Of a stretch of DNA of 64,000 bases, positions 35,588 to 45,852 are shown one piece after another. Numbering within the stretch: position 1 is the first letter of the stretch; each line of letters starts with the position of its first letter. The notes below the pieces were generated by a model. That model saw only the letters and a list, made by a program, of their open reading frames with translations, was not told the DNA's origin and searched no databases. The stretch comes from an uncultured Bacteroides sp. (GTDB lineage Bacteria; Bacteroidota; Bacteroidia; Bacteroidales; Bacteroidaceae). A program made the translations under genes and the position numbers. Where the stretch lies: contig UQVZ01000002.1 of assembly GCA_900544675.1 (NCBI GenBank), positions 62,001 through 126,000 of the forward strand, in the 5' to 3' direction.

Positions 35588-35619
35588 TTTGCATATTTAA
35601 AATAAAGTCCATACCTTTG
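35588..35619 (+). promoter_or_regulatory. Promoter of the tRNA pair
   Basis: TTTG (35588-35591), a 20-bp spacer, then TACCTTTG (35612-35619). The first tRNA starts about 30 bp later. Confidence 0.85.
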
Positions 35620-35648
35620 CACCCGAATTAAGAAATTAAGCATAACAT

Positions 35649-35724
<76 letters not shown>

Positions 35725-35739
35725 AAAAAGACATAACAT

Positions 35740-35815
<76 letters not shown>

Positions 35816-35822
35816 AGAGGTA

Positions 35823-35852
35823 AGAGAGACGAGGAACGTTTCTCTTTTTTTG
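35823..35852 (+). terminator. Terminator of the tRNA pair
   Basis: Stem AGAGAGACG (35823-35831) with CGTTTCTCT (35837-35845), then a T-run. Confidence 0.8.
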
Positions 35853-35909
35853 TTTTTCATCCGGCTAAAAGACACATTATTTATATTATCAACCATCAAT
35901 TATTCAACC

Positions 35910-36830
35910 ATGGCACGCATTTATAACCAACTGACCGAACTAATCGGACACACACCCCTCTTAAAACTGAACCGGTTATGCGAAAAATATCAGACACAAG
36001 CCTCTATCATAGCCAAACTGGAATGCTTCAACCCGGGCGGAAGCGTAAAAGACCGCACAGCCCTATCGATGATAGAAGATGCTGAAAAGAAAGGAATAAT
36101 CGGCGCCGGAGCCACCCTTATCGAGCCTACCAGCGGCAATACGGGTGTGGGACTGGCGTGGATAGCCTCCCTGAAAGGATATAAAACCATCCTTACCATG
36201 CCCGAAACAATGAGCATAGAGCGGCGTATGCTGCTGAAAGCTATGGGCGCACAACTGGTGCTCACGCCGGGAGCGGAAGGCATGAGCGGAGCTATCCGGA
36301 AGGCGGAAGAATTGCAACGCGAAATACCCAATTCGCTCATCCTGAAACAATTTGAAAACCCAGCTAACCCCGAAGTGCACGTGCGTACCACGGCAGAAGA
36401 AATCTGGCAAGACACCGACGGGAAAGTGGATGTATTTGTGGCCGCAGTAGGAACCGGAGGCACATTGAGCGGAACCGGCAAAGGACTCAAAGCGCACAAT
36501 CCCGCCATCGAAACCGTAGCCGTAGAACCTGACGCTTCGGCGGTGCTCTCGGGAGAATCGGCAGGAAGCCACCGCATCCAGGGCATCGGTGCCGGATTCG
36601 TGCCTAAAACATATCATCCGGAAGTGACAGACCGCATTATCCGCATCAAGGACGAAGACGCTTTCCGCATGGAAAAAGAACTTGCCGCCACCGAAGGCTT
36701 GCTGGTGGGCATTTCCTCGGGAGCAGCCGTTTGCGCCGCACTTCAACTGGCCCTGCAACCCACATACGCCGGCAAACAGATTGTAGTCCTTCTCCCCGAT
36801 ACAGGCGAACGGTATCTTTCTACATTTTAA
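35910..36830 (+). CDS. cysK: Cysteine synthase A (O-acetylserine sulfhydrylase)
   Basis: A 306-residue PLP enzyme that makes cysteine from O-acetylserine and sulfide (EC 2.5.1.47). The PLP lysine is in NPGGSVKDRTA; the substrate loop is PTSGNTGVGLA; the phosphate loop is GTGGTLSGTG; LVGISSGAAV is also conserved. The start at 35910 (MARIYNQLTELIGHTPLL) matches the family N-terminus and lies after the tRNA terminator. Confidence 0.95.
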   Translation: MARIYNQLTELIGHTPLLKLNRLCEKYQTQASIIAKLECFNPGGSVKDRTALSMIEDAEKKGIIGAGATLIEPTSGNTGVGLAWIASLKGYKTILTMPETMSIERRMLLKAMGAQLVLTPGAEGMSGAIRKAEELQREIPNSLILKQFENPANPEVHVRTTAEEIWQDTDGKVDVFVAAVGTGGTLSGTGKGLKAHNPAIETVAVEPDASAVLSGESAGSHRIQGIGAGFVPKTYHPEVTDRIIRIKDEDAFRMEKELAATEGLLVGISSGAAVCAALQLALQPTYAGKQIVVLLPDTGERYLSTF

Positions 36831-36848
36831 GGTACCTAGTCACCTAAT

Positions 36849-38744
36849 TTATTTAAACAATTTCTCGATGTCTTCTTCCCGAAGCAGGGCAAGCACCGTC
36901 TTGCCGTCTGGGGTATAGTTGGGGGTAGGTACGGCAAAAAGCTCGTCCACCAGATTGTTCATTTCCTCAGATGTCAATACCTGTCCGGGAACGATGGCAG
37001 ATGCCTTTGCCAGCGAAAGCGCCAAAGCAGACTGTACTTCCTCCTTTACGTCCTTCCCTTTCTCCAGAGCAGTCTGTACGAGGTCGGTCACCAGCCGCTC
37101 CGGATTCAAGCCCTCGATTCCAGCCGGTACTCCGTTGATGGCATACGACCCTCCTCCTAAGTTGCTCAGGTCGAAACCCAATGCTTTCAGGTCGTCCATG
37201 ATGGACTCAAGCACCGGAATCTCCGAACCGGAAAAATGAACCATTTCGGGGAAAAGCATACGTTGCGACACATTCCGTTTGTCGGCTATCTGCTTCATGT
37301 AGCGGTCGAACAAAATGCGCACATGCGCCCGTTGCTGGTCGATAATCATCAGCCCCGATTTCACGGAAGTCAGGATATAGCTTCCCTTGTACTGGTAATG
37401 CTGGGTCACATTCTCTTTTACCGCCGCCTCGGGATGCGCATCGTATATCGTAGGCGAATCGGCATGTGTCTTTTCATCGCTCCACCCTTCTTCAGGCACC
37501 GATGCACCGGCATCTTCCTGTACGTGAACCGATTTCCGCTCCAGTCCCTCGAACAAAGGTTCCCATTGGGTATGCTTCTGACGTGCCGAAGCAGGCGAAT
37601 ACGAGGAAGGAGGAGCCGCGGAAGACTTTACATTGAAAGGATTGTACGAAGGGTCGTACGAAAGTGTAGGAGGCACTACTCCAGCCTGATGTTCCGGTTC
37701 GAAAGCGGGAATGTCAGGCATGCCTTCGGTATCAAAGTCGATAGAAGGAACCGCATTGAATCGTCCCAAAGTCTCTTTGACCGCCGCCGAAAGAATCTGC
37801 CAGATGGCTTGCTCGTTCTCGAACTTGATTTCGGTTTTGGTGGGATGGATATTGACGTCGATGTGTGCCGGGTCGACTTCGAAATAAAGGAAATAAGAGA
37901 CCTGTTCGCCGGCAGGCACCAGATGCTCGTAGGCATCCATCAAGGCTTTGTGGAAATAAGGATGGCGCATAAACCTGCCGTTGACGAAGAAGAACTGGCG
38001 CGCTCCTTTCTTACGTGCGGTCTCGGGCTTGCCGATGAAACCGTGAACACGCACCATGCTGGTGGTAATGTCTAACGACAACAATTCCTGATTCAGCTTC
38101 TTGCCGAACACACCCATAATGCGCTGGCGCAAGGGAAAGACGGGCAGGTTCATCATCTCCGTGCCGTTGTGGTGCAAGGTGAAAGAGATATCAGGATTCA
38201 CCAGCACAATCCGCTCGAACTCGGTCAGGATATTGCTCAGTTCCGTCTGGTTCGACTTGAGGAACTTGCGCCGTGCGGGCACATTGTAAAACAGGTTTTT
38301 CACGCTGAAATTACTTCCCCGCGGACAAGCCACCGCCTCCTGCCCTTCCACTTTCGAACCTGCAATGGTGAGCTGCGTGCCCAGTACATCCCCTTCCTGG
38401 CAGGTGCGCAATTCCACCTGCGCCACCGCCGCTATCGAAGCCAGCGCCTCTCCCCGGAAGCCCATCGTATGGAGGGCAAACAGGTCGGAAGCCTCACGTA
38501 TCTTCGAAGTGGCATGGCGTTCGAAAGCCAAACGCGCATCGGTTTCCGACATACCCTTTCCGTCATCGATGACCTGCACACAAGTCTTTCCGGCATCCGT
38601 TATCAGCACATCTATGTGATGCGCGCCTGCGTCTACTGCATTCTCAACCAATTCTTTTACCACGGATGCAGGACGTTGTATCACTTCGCCCGCCGCAATC
38701 TGATTAGCCACGGAATCGGGCAACAAACGTATTACATCGCTCAT
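36849..38744 (-). CDS. mutL: DNA mismatch repair protein MutL
   Basis: A 631-residue MutL. The N-terminal GHKL ATPase motifs are intact (NQIAAGEVIQRPASVVKELVENA shown in part, DDGKGM, HTMGFRGEALASI). The C-terminal dimerisation domain contains LMIIDQQRAHVRILFDRYM at the place of the DQHA(x)2E(x)4E endonuclease motif; the His is Gln here. A long low-complexity linker (~380-440) joins the two domains. It follows the OstA-like gene by 22 bp. Confidence 0.96.
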   Translation of the reverse strand: MSDVIRLLPDSVANQIAAGEVIQRPASVVKELVENAVDAGAHHIDVLITDAGKTCVQVIDDGKGMSETDARLAFERHATSKIREASDLFALHTMGFRGEALASIAAVAQVELRTCQEGDVLGTQLTIAGSKVEGQEAVACPRGSNFSVKNLFYNVPARRKFLKSNQTELSNILTEFERIVLVNPDISFTLHHNGTEMMNLPVFPLRQRIMGVFGKKLNQELLSLDITTSMVRVHGFIGKPETARKKGARQFFFVNGRFMRHPYFHKALMDAYEHLVPAGEQVSYFLYFEVDPAHIDVNIHPTKTEIKFENEQAIWQILSAAVKETLGRFNAVPSIDFDTEGMPDIPAFEPEHQAGVVPPTLSYDPSYNPFNVKSSAAPPSSYSPASARQKHTQWEPLFEGLERKSVHVQEDAGASVPEEGWSDEKTHADSPTIYDAHPEAAVKENVTQHYQYKGSYILTSVKSGLMIIDQQRAHVRILFDRYMKQIADKRNVSQRMLFPEMVHFSGSEIPVLESIMDDLKALGFDLSNLGGGSYAINGVPAGIEGLNPERLVTDLVQTALEKGKDVKEEVQSALALSLAKASAIVPGQVLTSEEMNNLVDELFAVPTPNYTPDGKTVLALLREEDIEKLFK

Positions 38745-38766
38745 ATATGCTCCTGCTAAAAAAATG

Positions 38767-40659
38767 TCATTTATCTTCCTCTAAAGCGGCTTCCGAAGCT
38801 TGAGCTTCTTCTTCCTTTCCGGCATCCTCCGCCTCTTGTTCCGGCTTCTCTTCAGTGGAAGATTCCTTCACCTCTTCCACTTTCTCCGCCGCTTTCTCTA
38901 CTACTTTTTCTACCGCCTTTTGAGAAGGAGCCGCCAGATTATCAAACAAATGCTGGTTCGGAAGTTCTATCGGACCGCGTATATTCTTCTTCAACTGATC
39001 TTCTGCTTTCTTGCCTCGCCAGTTGAAAATATCTTCTTTATTCAACGGCCGGATATAGTCGAACCACACGAAGTTATCCAGCTTGTCTTTCCCTTTCGGA
39101 ATCATCAGCATCGGATACAAGGTACCGTTCGATTGCGGACTCATCACCATCCGTTGCAATTTCTGATGCTCCAGATAAATCTCCAGTTTGCTGGTTTCCG
39201 ACACGTTCATGCCTATCAACGTACTATCGGAATCCATCGGATAATAAACCAGCCGTACCGAACCGATAACCTCGGTCTTATACATCTCGCCATTGCGGAA
39301 ATAAGCTTTCATTTCTTTTCCGGTCACCTGATTGTACATCGTCGAGTCCAGCTCTTCTACCGACAAAGCCTGATTGATGATGTGTGCCCAGTCGATGGTG
39401 CTATCGTTCATGTAAATGCAAATCTTCTCGCCCACCAGTTGCTGGTTTTCATTCCAAAGAATCGGGTCTTCGTACATGGTCAGGCAACTATCTTTCGTAG
39501 AGAACACCAGCGAGTCGGCTACCCCCTGCACATCGGTACGGTAAAAACGCACCTTATGGAACGCCGCCATTTCGCGGAACATTGTATCGGTTTCCAAATG
39601 GAACGTACGCATCAGCAACGTATCGGCATGCAGGTACAAACTATCACCTTGCGAATAATCGATACCTACCGCCTTATCGGTGGCAAAGGCATATTTTGTC
39701 TGCTCATTATAATATCCGTATTCGCCGGTCATCATGTTCTTGTTGATGGTATCGGTCATCACCATGTTGCGGAACGCCTCGCCCGTACCGGCATCGCGGT
39801 CGTAATACAAGGTATCCCCCGTCAATTGCTTGCCATCATTGGTCAGAATCGAACGGTTGTACAGGTATGCCTTTCCGGTCATCGTATTATAGGTGCCCAG
39901 CTCCGAATAAATATGGTTGTTGTCGCTATCGATATCCGAAGGTCCCACAATGTTGGCTATCTTCGTCGCGGTATTATATTCGAGCGTATCCGAAGTAAGC
40001 GTAAATTGCGGATTAACCAGTTGCACATTGAAGTTGAACACCGACTGCTTGGTGCTGGGATTATATTCTCCCCATTCCGAAGTCAGGACGTTCTGCTCGT
40101 CCATCAGCGTACCCCCATCGAAGAAATACCCCAAGTTGTATACCCGGTCATAATTCAGGCTATCGGTCAGCAAAGTGGTATTTCTGTTCTCCATCCGCAC
40201 GTTCATCCGCACCTCGGCTATCTGCGTATTGCCATCATAATACAAACGGTCTCCGTAAAGGAAGAGCGTATCGCCCTGATTCATCTTGACATTGCTGAAT
40301 GCCTCGAACGAACTAATCTGGTCGTAATAATACGCGCTATCGCAATACATATACACGCTATCGTGACGGAACACGACATTGCCTACCACCACCTGTGCAT
40401 CGGGATGACGGGAATCCTTACGCAACACGTCCGAGTGAATCAGATACACCTTGCTCTTGGGCTGTTGCTTTTTAGGGGCAGGCTCTTGCTTCCGGACTGG
40501 CTGGCGCTTTTGCACCGTCGAATCGTTCTGAGCTTTTGCCGCCGGCGTACGGACCGGCTTTTGTGCCAGAAGACAAAAGCCGAAAAGGCATAGGACACAC
40601 ATCAATAGTGCCCTATGCCCGTTTAGCGTATGTTTCTTTTGCTTATCTTTCTGTATCAT
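38767..40659 (-). CDS. OstA-like protein (LPS-transport related)
   Basis: A 630-residue exported protein with OstA-like beta-jellyroll repeats (VVVGNVVFRHDSVYMYCDSA, then GDTLFLYGDRLYYDG, and similar units) of the kind found in LptA/LptD. It starts with a signal peptide after a charged head (LMCVLCLFGFCLLAQ). Residues 30-70 are basic/proline-rich; the last ~60 are strongly acidic and repetitive (EKVEEVKESSTEEK). It should act in the periplasm carrying LPS. The neighbouring foldase genes fit an outer-membrane biogenesis operon. Confidence 0.9.
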   Translation of the reverse strand: MIQKDKQKKHTLNGHRALLMCVLCLFGFCLLAQKPVRTPAAKAQNDSTVQKRQPVRKQEPAPKKQQPKSKVYLIHSDVLRKDSRHPDAQVVVGNVVFRHDSVYMYCDSAYYYDQISSFEAFSNVKMNQGDTLFLYGDRLYYDGNTQIAEVRMNVRMENRNTTLLTDSLNYDRVYNLGYFFDGGTLMDEQNVLTSEWGEYNPSTKQSVFNFNVQLVNPQFTLTSDTLEYNTATKIANIVGPSDIDSDNNHIYSELGTYNTMTGKAYLYNRSILTNDGKQLTGDTLYYDRDAGTGEAFRNMVMTDTINKNMMTGEYGYYNEQTKYAFATDKAVGIDYSQGDSLYLHADTLLMRTFHLETDTMFREMAAFHKVRFYRTDVQGVADSLVFSTKDSCLTMYEDPILWNENQQLVGEKICIYMNDSTIDWAHIINQALSVEELDSTMYNQVTGKEMKAYFRNGEMYKTEVIGSVRLVYYPMDSDSTLIGMNVSETSKLEIYLEHQKLQRMVMSPQSNGTLYPMLMIPKGKDKLDNFVWFDYIRPLNKEDIFNWRGKKAEDQLKKNIRGPIELPNQHLFDNLAAPSQKAVEKVVEKAAEKVEEVKESSTEEKPEQEAEDAGKEEEAQASEAALEEDK

Positions 40660-40672
40660 ACGTTATTCAATA

Positions 40673-42046
40673 TCATTGCTTAATCCATCCCGGATATTTG
40701 AAGTCGCACTTACGCCACTTCGGGTTAATGCGCACATACGTATTCTTTTGCTTGTCTACAATCCATTTCTGAAGCTTCTCTTCGCTCCGTTTGGAGGTCA
40801 CCATACTCTTCAGGCGCTGGTAATCTTCCGTAATCGTGGCTTTATGTCCGTCGATGCGGTTCTTCAGCTTCACGATGGCACATACCTGCTTGCCTTTCGA
40901 GTTAATCATCGTAAACGGCTTTGATATCTCACCAATCTGCATATTTTCAACCACCTTTGCCACATCTTGCGAAACCAGTCCGGCAAGTTCCTGCATCTCG
41001 AAACGGGAAGTGTTCGAACGCGGGTTGGCAAGCAAACCATGGTTATTGCGGGTGTCTTTATCCATCGAAATCCATGTAGCAGCATCATCGAAAGAGAATT
41101 TCTCCTTGCGGATATCATCGGCGATGGAATCCAGACGGGCCAGCGCGGCATCAATGTCTTTCTGGTCTACCTTCGGGCGAAGCAAGATATGACGGTAATT
41201 CACACGGTCACCCCGTTTTTCAATCAACTGGGCAATATGGAAACCGAATTCCGTCTCGAACACCTTCGATACCTTTTTCGTATCGGTCAGGTTGAACACC
41301 ACATTGGCAAACTCGGGCACCAACTGTCCCCTGCCGGTAAAACCTCCTTCACCGCCACGCGATGCGGTACCGGGGTCTTCCGAATAGAAACGGGCAAGTG
41401 TAGACAAGGTTGTCTCGCCCCGGTTCACACGGTCGGCATATTCACGCAACTGAGCCTTTACACGCTCAATTTCCTTTTCCGAAATCTTGGGCTCCTGGGT
41501 GATAATCTGCACCTCTACCTGTGTAGGCACAAACGGGATACTGTCCTGGGGCAACTTATTGAAATAATTGCGCACCTCGGCAGGGGTCAACTTGATATCC
41601 CCTACTATCTCTTGCTGCATCTGCTGTACGGTAAGCCCGTCGCGGATATTTTCACGCAACATCTCGCGTATCTGCGTATACGTCTTGTTGTAATATTCTT
41701 CCATTTTCTCACGCGATCCGATTTGCTGGGTCAGCCACGAAAGCTGGTCCTCGACCTTCTGAATCACCTCTTGGTCGGAAACAATGATACTATCCAGCTC
41801 CGCCTGGTGCAGGAACAGCTTCTGCACCGCCAGCTCTTCGGGAATCACACAATAAGGGTCGCCATCGAAATGCCTGTTCTCGTATTGCGCGTTCAAACGT
41901 TCGTTCTCTACATCCGATTTCAAAATAGCCTCATCGCCTACTACCCAGACCACCTCATCGATTACGTTGTCTTGTGCATAGGCAGAAACCCCTGCCAGCG
42001 ACAGAAGCATACATACACACCATCTGATTGCTCTAAACTTACTCAT
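40673..42046 (-). CDS. SurA-type periplasmic peptidyl-prolyl isomerase
   Basis: A 457-residue chaperone with signal peptide (LLSLAGVSAYAQ), a SurA_N-like chaperone region (20-165) and two parvulin domains (about 175-280 and 285-385; VEVQIITQEP and VNYRHILLRP open them; GGEGGFTGRGQLVPEFANVVF is the first core). It helps fold outer-membrane proteins. It overlaps the upstream foldase-like lipoprotein gene by 8 bp. Confidence 0.92.
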   Translation of the reverse strand: MSKFRAIRWCVCMLLSLAGVSAYAQDNVIDEVVWVVGDEAILKSDVENERLNAQYENRHFDGDPYCVIPEELAVQKLFLHQAELDSIIVSDQEVIQKVEDQLSWLTQQIGSREKMEEYYNKTYTQIREMLRENIRDGLTVQQMQQEIVGDIKLTPAEVRNYFNKLPQDSIPFVPTQVEVQIITQEPKISEKEIERVKAQLREYADRVNRGETTLSTLARFYSEDPGTASRGGEGGFTGRGQLVPEFANVVFNLTDTKKVSKVFETEFGFHIAQLIEKRGDRVNYRHILLRPKVDQKDIDAALARLDSIADDIRKEKFSFDDAATWISMDKDTRNNHGLLANPRSNTSRFEMQELAGLVSQDVAKVVENMQIGEISKPFTMINSKGKQVCAIVKLKNRIDGHKATITEDYQRLKSMVTSKRSEEKLQKWIVDKQKNTYVRINPKWRKCDFKYPGWIKQ

Positions 42047-42899
42047 TGTCAGGTTTATAATAAATTATATCATTATCTTCCGAAGCCTCCCGGTACAAAT
42101 CTTCTTTCATCCGGTTGATAAACTCCACACGCTTCAGATTGATTATCATTTCCTTTATCTCGCTCCTTGCATACTCCAACGGCAGGCGGTCGCCTTTCGA
42201 AAGAAATTCTTCCACATGCAGGAAATAGCAGAAAGCCGTGTCGCGCACTTCCACATCGGAATGCTTCCGCAGATAATCCGGGTCGGTATCCAATGCCTCC
42301 AACGGCATTTTCGAAGCAAACTCGGACACCGGGCGCCAACGGTTGTAGAAATAATCATAGCCCACCGCATGAGCGATGCTGAATTTCTCCAGCCGGTCGA
42401 TTGCCTCTTGCGTATGCTGCTTATACCACGTCCGCACCTGATTCAGGTTACGCGTGGACAAAGGCACTTTCAGAAACACACCTTGTATATAAGGCTGCTC
42501 TGCCCGAAACTGGTCGGGATGTTTCTCGTAATAAGCATTTATCTCGTCCTCGCTCACTTCATTGCCCAGCTTTTGCCTTACAAGTTCCTCCTGATACACA
42601 TGCATAATCAATGCCCGCCGGTAAGCCGCCACCTGCGCGTCTATCTTCGCATTGTCCGGAATATTTCCTTCGGCTTTCCGGTAAAGCAAATAGTCTTCCA
42701 CCCAATTGCGGATATACTCATCGGCAAACCGTGCGCTATCGGCTCCGTGCAGACCTAAAGGCATGGCGACATCCAAATCCTCCTGATACAGCACCGCATC
42801 CCCCACTTCCACCAATGGAGTCTTCCCCTGGTGGTTAAGCGTCTTGCCGCATGCGGTCAAGACCAGCAGTCCTATCATCAAGAAACATCGTTTGTCCAT
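42039..42899 (-). CDS. SurA_N-like foldase lipoprotein without a clear parvulin domain
   Basis: A 286-residue lipoprotein (LLVLTAC, Cys17). The helical chaperone-like part includes IRNWVEDYLLYRKAEGNI and EINAYYEKHPDQFRAEQPY, the usual entry to a parvulin domain, but the PPIase core motifs are not visible. It resembles the PrsA/SurA group and is usually annotated as a peptidyl-prolyl isomerase. It overlaps the SurA-type gene, so the two likely work together. Confidence 0.75.
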   Translation of the reverse strand: MDKRCFLMIGLLVLTACGKTLNHQGKTPLVEVGDAVLYQEDLDVAMPLGLHGADSARFADEYIRNWVEDYLLYRKAEGNIPDNAKIDAQVAAYRRALIMHVYQEELVRQKLGNEVSEDEINAYYEKHPDQFRAEQPYIQGVFLKVPLSTRNLNQVRTWYKQHTQEAIDRLEKFSIAHAVGYDYFYNRWRPVSEFASKMPLEALDTDPDYLRKHSDVEVRDTAFCYFLHVEEFLSKGDRLPLEYARSEIKEMIINLKRVEFINRMKEDLYREASEDNDIIYYKPDNE

Positions 42900-43004
42900 C
42901 TGTGCCGTTTTCGTCTGAATGAGCGAACGAAGATACTGCTTTAATCGATTACTTCCGCTACAATTAACGGTTTTTATATATCCATACGGGTAATTTTAGT
43001 GCAA

Positions 43005-44198
43005 TTAGCGGACAGATAACCGCTCCTTCAATTCCTCCAATTGTTTCATCTTCATCATCAGGCGGAAATCTTTTTCTACCTCCTCGTGTACATCGGTATA
43101 AGACTCGGGACCTTTCTTCAGCTTTTTACCTACAATCACGGCATACGGATAACGCGCATCGTGTGGAAGCTCGCCACACCGGAAAGCCAGCTTGTCGACA
43201 TACGGATTTTTCCCTATCCGGAACAATCCTGCCTGTATTTGCGCGTCGGCTTCGGGATGTTCTTCCATCCATGCGCGGAATGCCGCCTCCATCTCTTCCA
43301 TTGGCACTTTCTTCAAACGCTTGCGGAGGCGTGACGCCACCTTCTTTTCCCGGCAAAGCACCACCGCTCCTTTATAATGCGGAAACTCCCAAGCATAATC
43401 TTCCTTATTCACCTTGAAGAATCGTTCCAGCTCCTTTTCGTCATCGGAAGCCGGCAAAGGATAACGGGCGTTCCACCAGGCTATCAACTGGCGGTTTTTC
43501 ACTTCCTGCATGCACCGGACGATAACCGTATCTCCTACTCCGCCCTTTTGCCATTGGGCATAATGTATGCGGTCCAATGCCGGATTACCCGCCCCCAGAC
43601 GCTCCAGGTACAATTGCAAATAAGGGCAAGCCTCCTCGTAGCTGATAGCCGGTTTCCAGTCTACCAACCGGATGATATGCACCCCCAGAGGCGAGAGGAA
43701 AGGCTCGGAATAATTCCCTTTCCGCATGGTATCCAGCCGACAGGAAAACTCTTTCAGCAGAGCTACCGAGGGACGCCATTGCGCCACGCTTCCTTCTTTC
43801 AGGTACACATCAAAAGGTGTTCCGTTCCGCAACGAAGCATATATCGAGTCCATCTGCCGGCATGCCCGGTCCACCTCCTTACGGGTAGCGCTTTGTGGAA
43901 GCAAAAACGAAATTTCCTCCAGCCTCACCCAGCCTTTTGCCGAATAACGCTCTACACTTTCCCGGTAAAGCGCATGGAGCAGAGAGTCCATCTTACCGGT
44001 ATCCAACATAACAGACCGTAAGGCTTTCCCTTGCTCTACCTTGCAACGATGCCGGAAAACAAGCAAAGTATCCCACCCGCAACGCTCGGCGTCCGCTACT
44101 TTCAACCGGCACAATTCGTCATCCAGCTTATCGGCATAAGCGGCACACATCGTCCACACCAGGCACACGGAAAATAAAAAAAGTCTGATTACTCTCAT
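43005..44198 (-). CDS. PpiC/SurA-type periplasmic foldase
   Basis: A 397-residue exported protein (signal peptide MRVIRLFLFSVCLVWTMCAAYA). One parvulin-like domain is visible around residues 95-210: LEEISFLLPQ, then GTPFDVYLKEGS, PFLSPLGVHIIRLVDW. A second, more divergent region lies at 260-370. It is the first of three foldase-like genes in a row. The start at 44198 is preferred to one 7 codons upstream because it begins the signal peptide. Confidence 0.75.
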   Translation of the reverse strand: MRVIRLFLFSVCLVWTMCAAYADKLDDELCRLKVADAERCGWDTLLVFRHRCKVEQGKALRSVMLDTGKMDSLLHALYRESVERYSAKGWVRLEEISFLLPQSATRKEVDRACRQMDSIYASLRNGTPFDVYLKEGSVAQWRPSVALLKEFSCRLDTMRKGNYSEPFLSPLGVHIIRLVDWKPAISYEEACPYLQLYLERLGAGNPALDRIHYAQWQKGGVGDTVIVRCMQEVKNRQLIAWWNARYPLPASDDEKELERFFKVNKEDYAWEFPHYKGAVVLCREKKVASRLRKRLKKVPMEEMEAAFRAWMEEHPEADAQIQAGLFRIGKNPYVDKLAFRCGELPHDARYPYAVIVGKKLKKGPESYTDVHEEVEKDFRLMMKMKQLEELKERLSVR

Positions 44199-44224
44199 AC
44201 GGATGCATGTTTCAAACAAACAAA

Positions 44225-44256
44225 AGACACGAAAACCCCTATGCGTCTCCGTGTCT
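44225..44256 (-). terminator. Weak terminator after guaB
   Basis: A 7-bp stem AGACACG (44225-44231) with CGTGTCT (44250-44256), followed on the minus strand by TTTTGTTTG. It may separate guaB from the foldase genes. Confidence 0.55.
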
Positions 44257-44280
44257 CTTTATGCGATTCGATTCTGTTCT

Positions 44281-45756
44281 TTATTCCGGACGGCTATAGT
44301 TAGGAGCCTCTCTCGTAATGGTCACATCGTGCGGATGGCTCTCCAATACACCGGCGTTGGTGATGCGGGTAAATTTGGCGTTGTGCAATTCCATGATGTT
44401 ATGCGCACCGCAATATCCCATACCTGAACGCAATCCGCCGACCAACTGGTAGATTACCTCGTACAGCGTACCTTTATACGGAACACGTGCCGAAATGCCT
44501 TCGGGAACCAGTTTCTTCACATCGGTCGTAGAACTCTGGAAGTAACGGTCTTTCGAACCGTTTTCCATCGCTTCCAGCGAACCCATACCGCGGTATGACT
44601 TAAACTTACGTCCGTTAAAGATAATGGTGTCGCCCGGCGATTCTTCGGTACCTGCCACCAGCGAACCAATCATTACGCAATAACCGCCTGCAGCCAAAGC
44701 CTTGACTACATCGCCCGAATAGCGCAAGCCACCATCTGCAATCAAAGGTACACCTGTGCCTTCCAAGGCTTTAGCCACATCATATACAGCCGACAACTGG
44801 GGTACACCTACACCGGCCACCACACGTGTCGTACAGATAGAACCCGGACCGATACCTACTTTTACAGAATCAGCACCAGCTTCTACCAGCATCTTGGCAG
44901 CTTCGCCCGTAGCTACATTACCCACTACGATATCGATATCGGGGAATGCCTTCTTGGCTTCTTTCAGCTTTTCGATAACATATTTTGAATGTCCGTGAGC
45001 CGTGTCAATCACAATGGCGTCGGCTCCAGCCTTTACCAATGCCTCCATGCGTTGCAGGGTATCATTGGTGACACCCACACCTGCTGCTACACGCAAGCGG
45101 CCTTTCGCGTCCTTGCAAGCCATCGGTTTATCTTTCGCCTTCGTGATGTCTTTATAGGTAATCAGACCAATCAGCTTACCGTTTTCGTCCACTACCGGCA
45201 ATTTCTCAATCTTGTTTTTCTGAAGGATATCCGAAGCTGTCTCCATGTCTGTGCCCGGAGAAGTAGTCACGATGTTCTCTTTGGTCATCACCTCATCGAT
45301 ACGCTTGTTCATGTCGCGTTCGAAACGAAGGTCACGGTTGGTCACGATACCTACCAGGTAATTCTCGTCATCCACTACCGGGATACCGCCGATTTTGTAT
45401 TCAGCCATGATGTCGAGCGCATTCCGTACCGTAGAACCACGCTTGATTGTCACAGGGTCGTAAATCATACCGTTCTCGGCACGTTTCACGATGGCCACCT
45501 GGCGCGCCTGCTCCTCGATAGACATATTTTTATGGATAACGCCGATACCTCCCTCGCGGGCAATGGCAATCGCCATCTGGGCTTCGGTAACGGTATCCAT
45601 CGCTGCCGTTACAAACGGAATCTTCAATTCAATGTTGCGTGAAAACTTAGTCGTGAGATCGACTGTCTTGGGTAATACTTCCGAATAGGCGGGAATCAAC
45701 AATACATCGTCGAATGTCAATCCGTCCATCACTACTTTATCTGCAATAAATGACAT
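44281..45756 (-). CDS. guaB: Inosine-5'-monophosphate dehydrogenase
   Basis: A 491-residue IMPDH, oxidising IMP to XMP in guanine nucleotide synthesis (EC 1.1.1.205). The catalytic Cys is in GIGPGSICTTRVVAG; two CBS domains (about 95-205) interrupt the barrel, which opens MDGLTFDDVLLIPAYSE. The C-terminus (LRSGMGYCGAHNI) carries the flap residues. Its partner guaA lies 2.7 kb away on the other strand with a matching promoter. Confidence 0.97.
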   Translation of the reverse strand: MSFIADKVVMDGLTFDDVLLIPAYSEVLPKTVDLTTKFSRNIELKIPFVTAAMDTVTEAQMAIAIAREGGIGVIHKNMSIEEQARQVAIVKRAENGMIYDPVTIKRGSTVRNALDIMAEYKIGGIPVVDDENYLVGIVTNRDLRFERDMNKRIDEVMTKENIVTTSPGTDMETASDILQKNKIEKLPVVDENGKLIGLITYKDITKAKDKPMACKDAKGRLRVAAGVGVTNDTLQRMEALVKAGADAIVIDTAHGHSKYVIEKLKEAKKAFPDIDIVVGNVATGEAAKMLVEAGADSVKVGIGPGSICTTRVVAGVGVPQLSAVYDVAKALEGTGVPLIADGGLRYSGDVVKALAAGGYCVMIGSLVAGTEESPGDTIIFNGRKFKSYRGMGSLEAMENGSKDRYFQSSTTDVKKLVPEGISARVPYKGTLYEVIYQLVGGLRSGMGYCGAHNIMELHNAKFTRITNAGVLESHPHDVTITREAPNYSRPE

Positions 45757-45784
45757 AGAGTTTATGTTTAGATTTTATTGCGTG

Positions 45785-45815
45785 CAAATGTACGGATTTT
45801 ATTTGGAATCTGAAA
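45785..45815 (-). promoter_or_regulatory. Promoter of guaB
   Basis: On the minus strand TTTC (45815-45812), a 19-bp spacer, TACATTTG (45792-45785), about 30 bp before the start codon. Confidence 0.75.
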
Positions 45816-45852
45816 GAATAACAGGACAAAATTTCAGTATGTCCCCTCTTTT

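Noticed and set aside
38800..40593. A 597-codon open frame on the plus strand opposite the OstA-like gene
   Set aside because: It is a by-product of codon use in the real minus-strand gene; it has no signal, motif or ribosome site, and the minus-strand protein has clear repeats of a known family.
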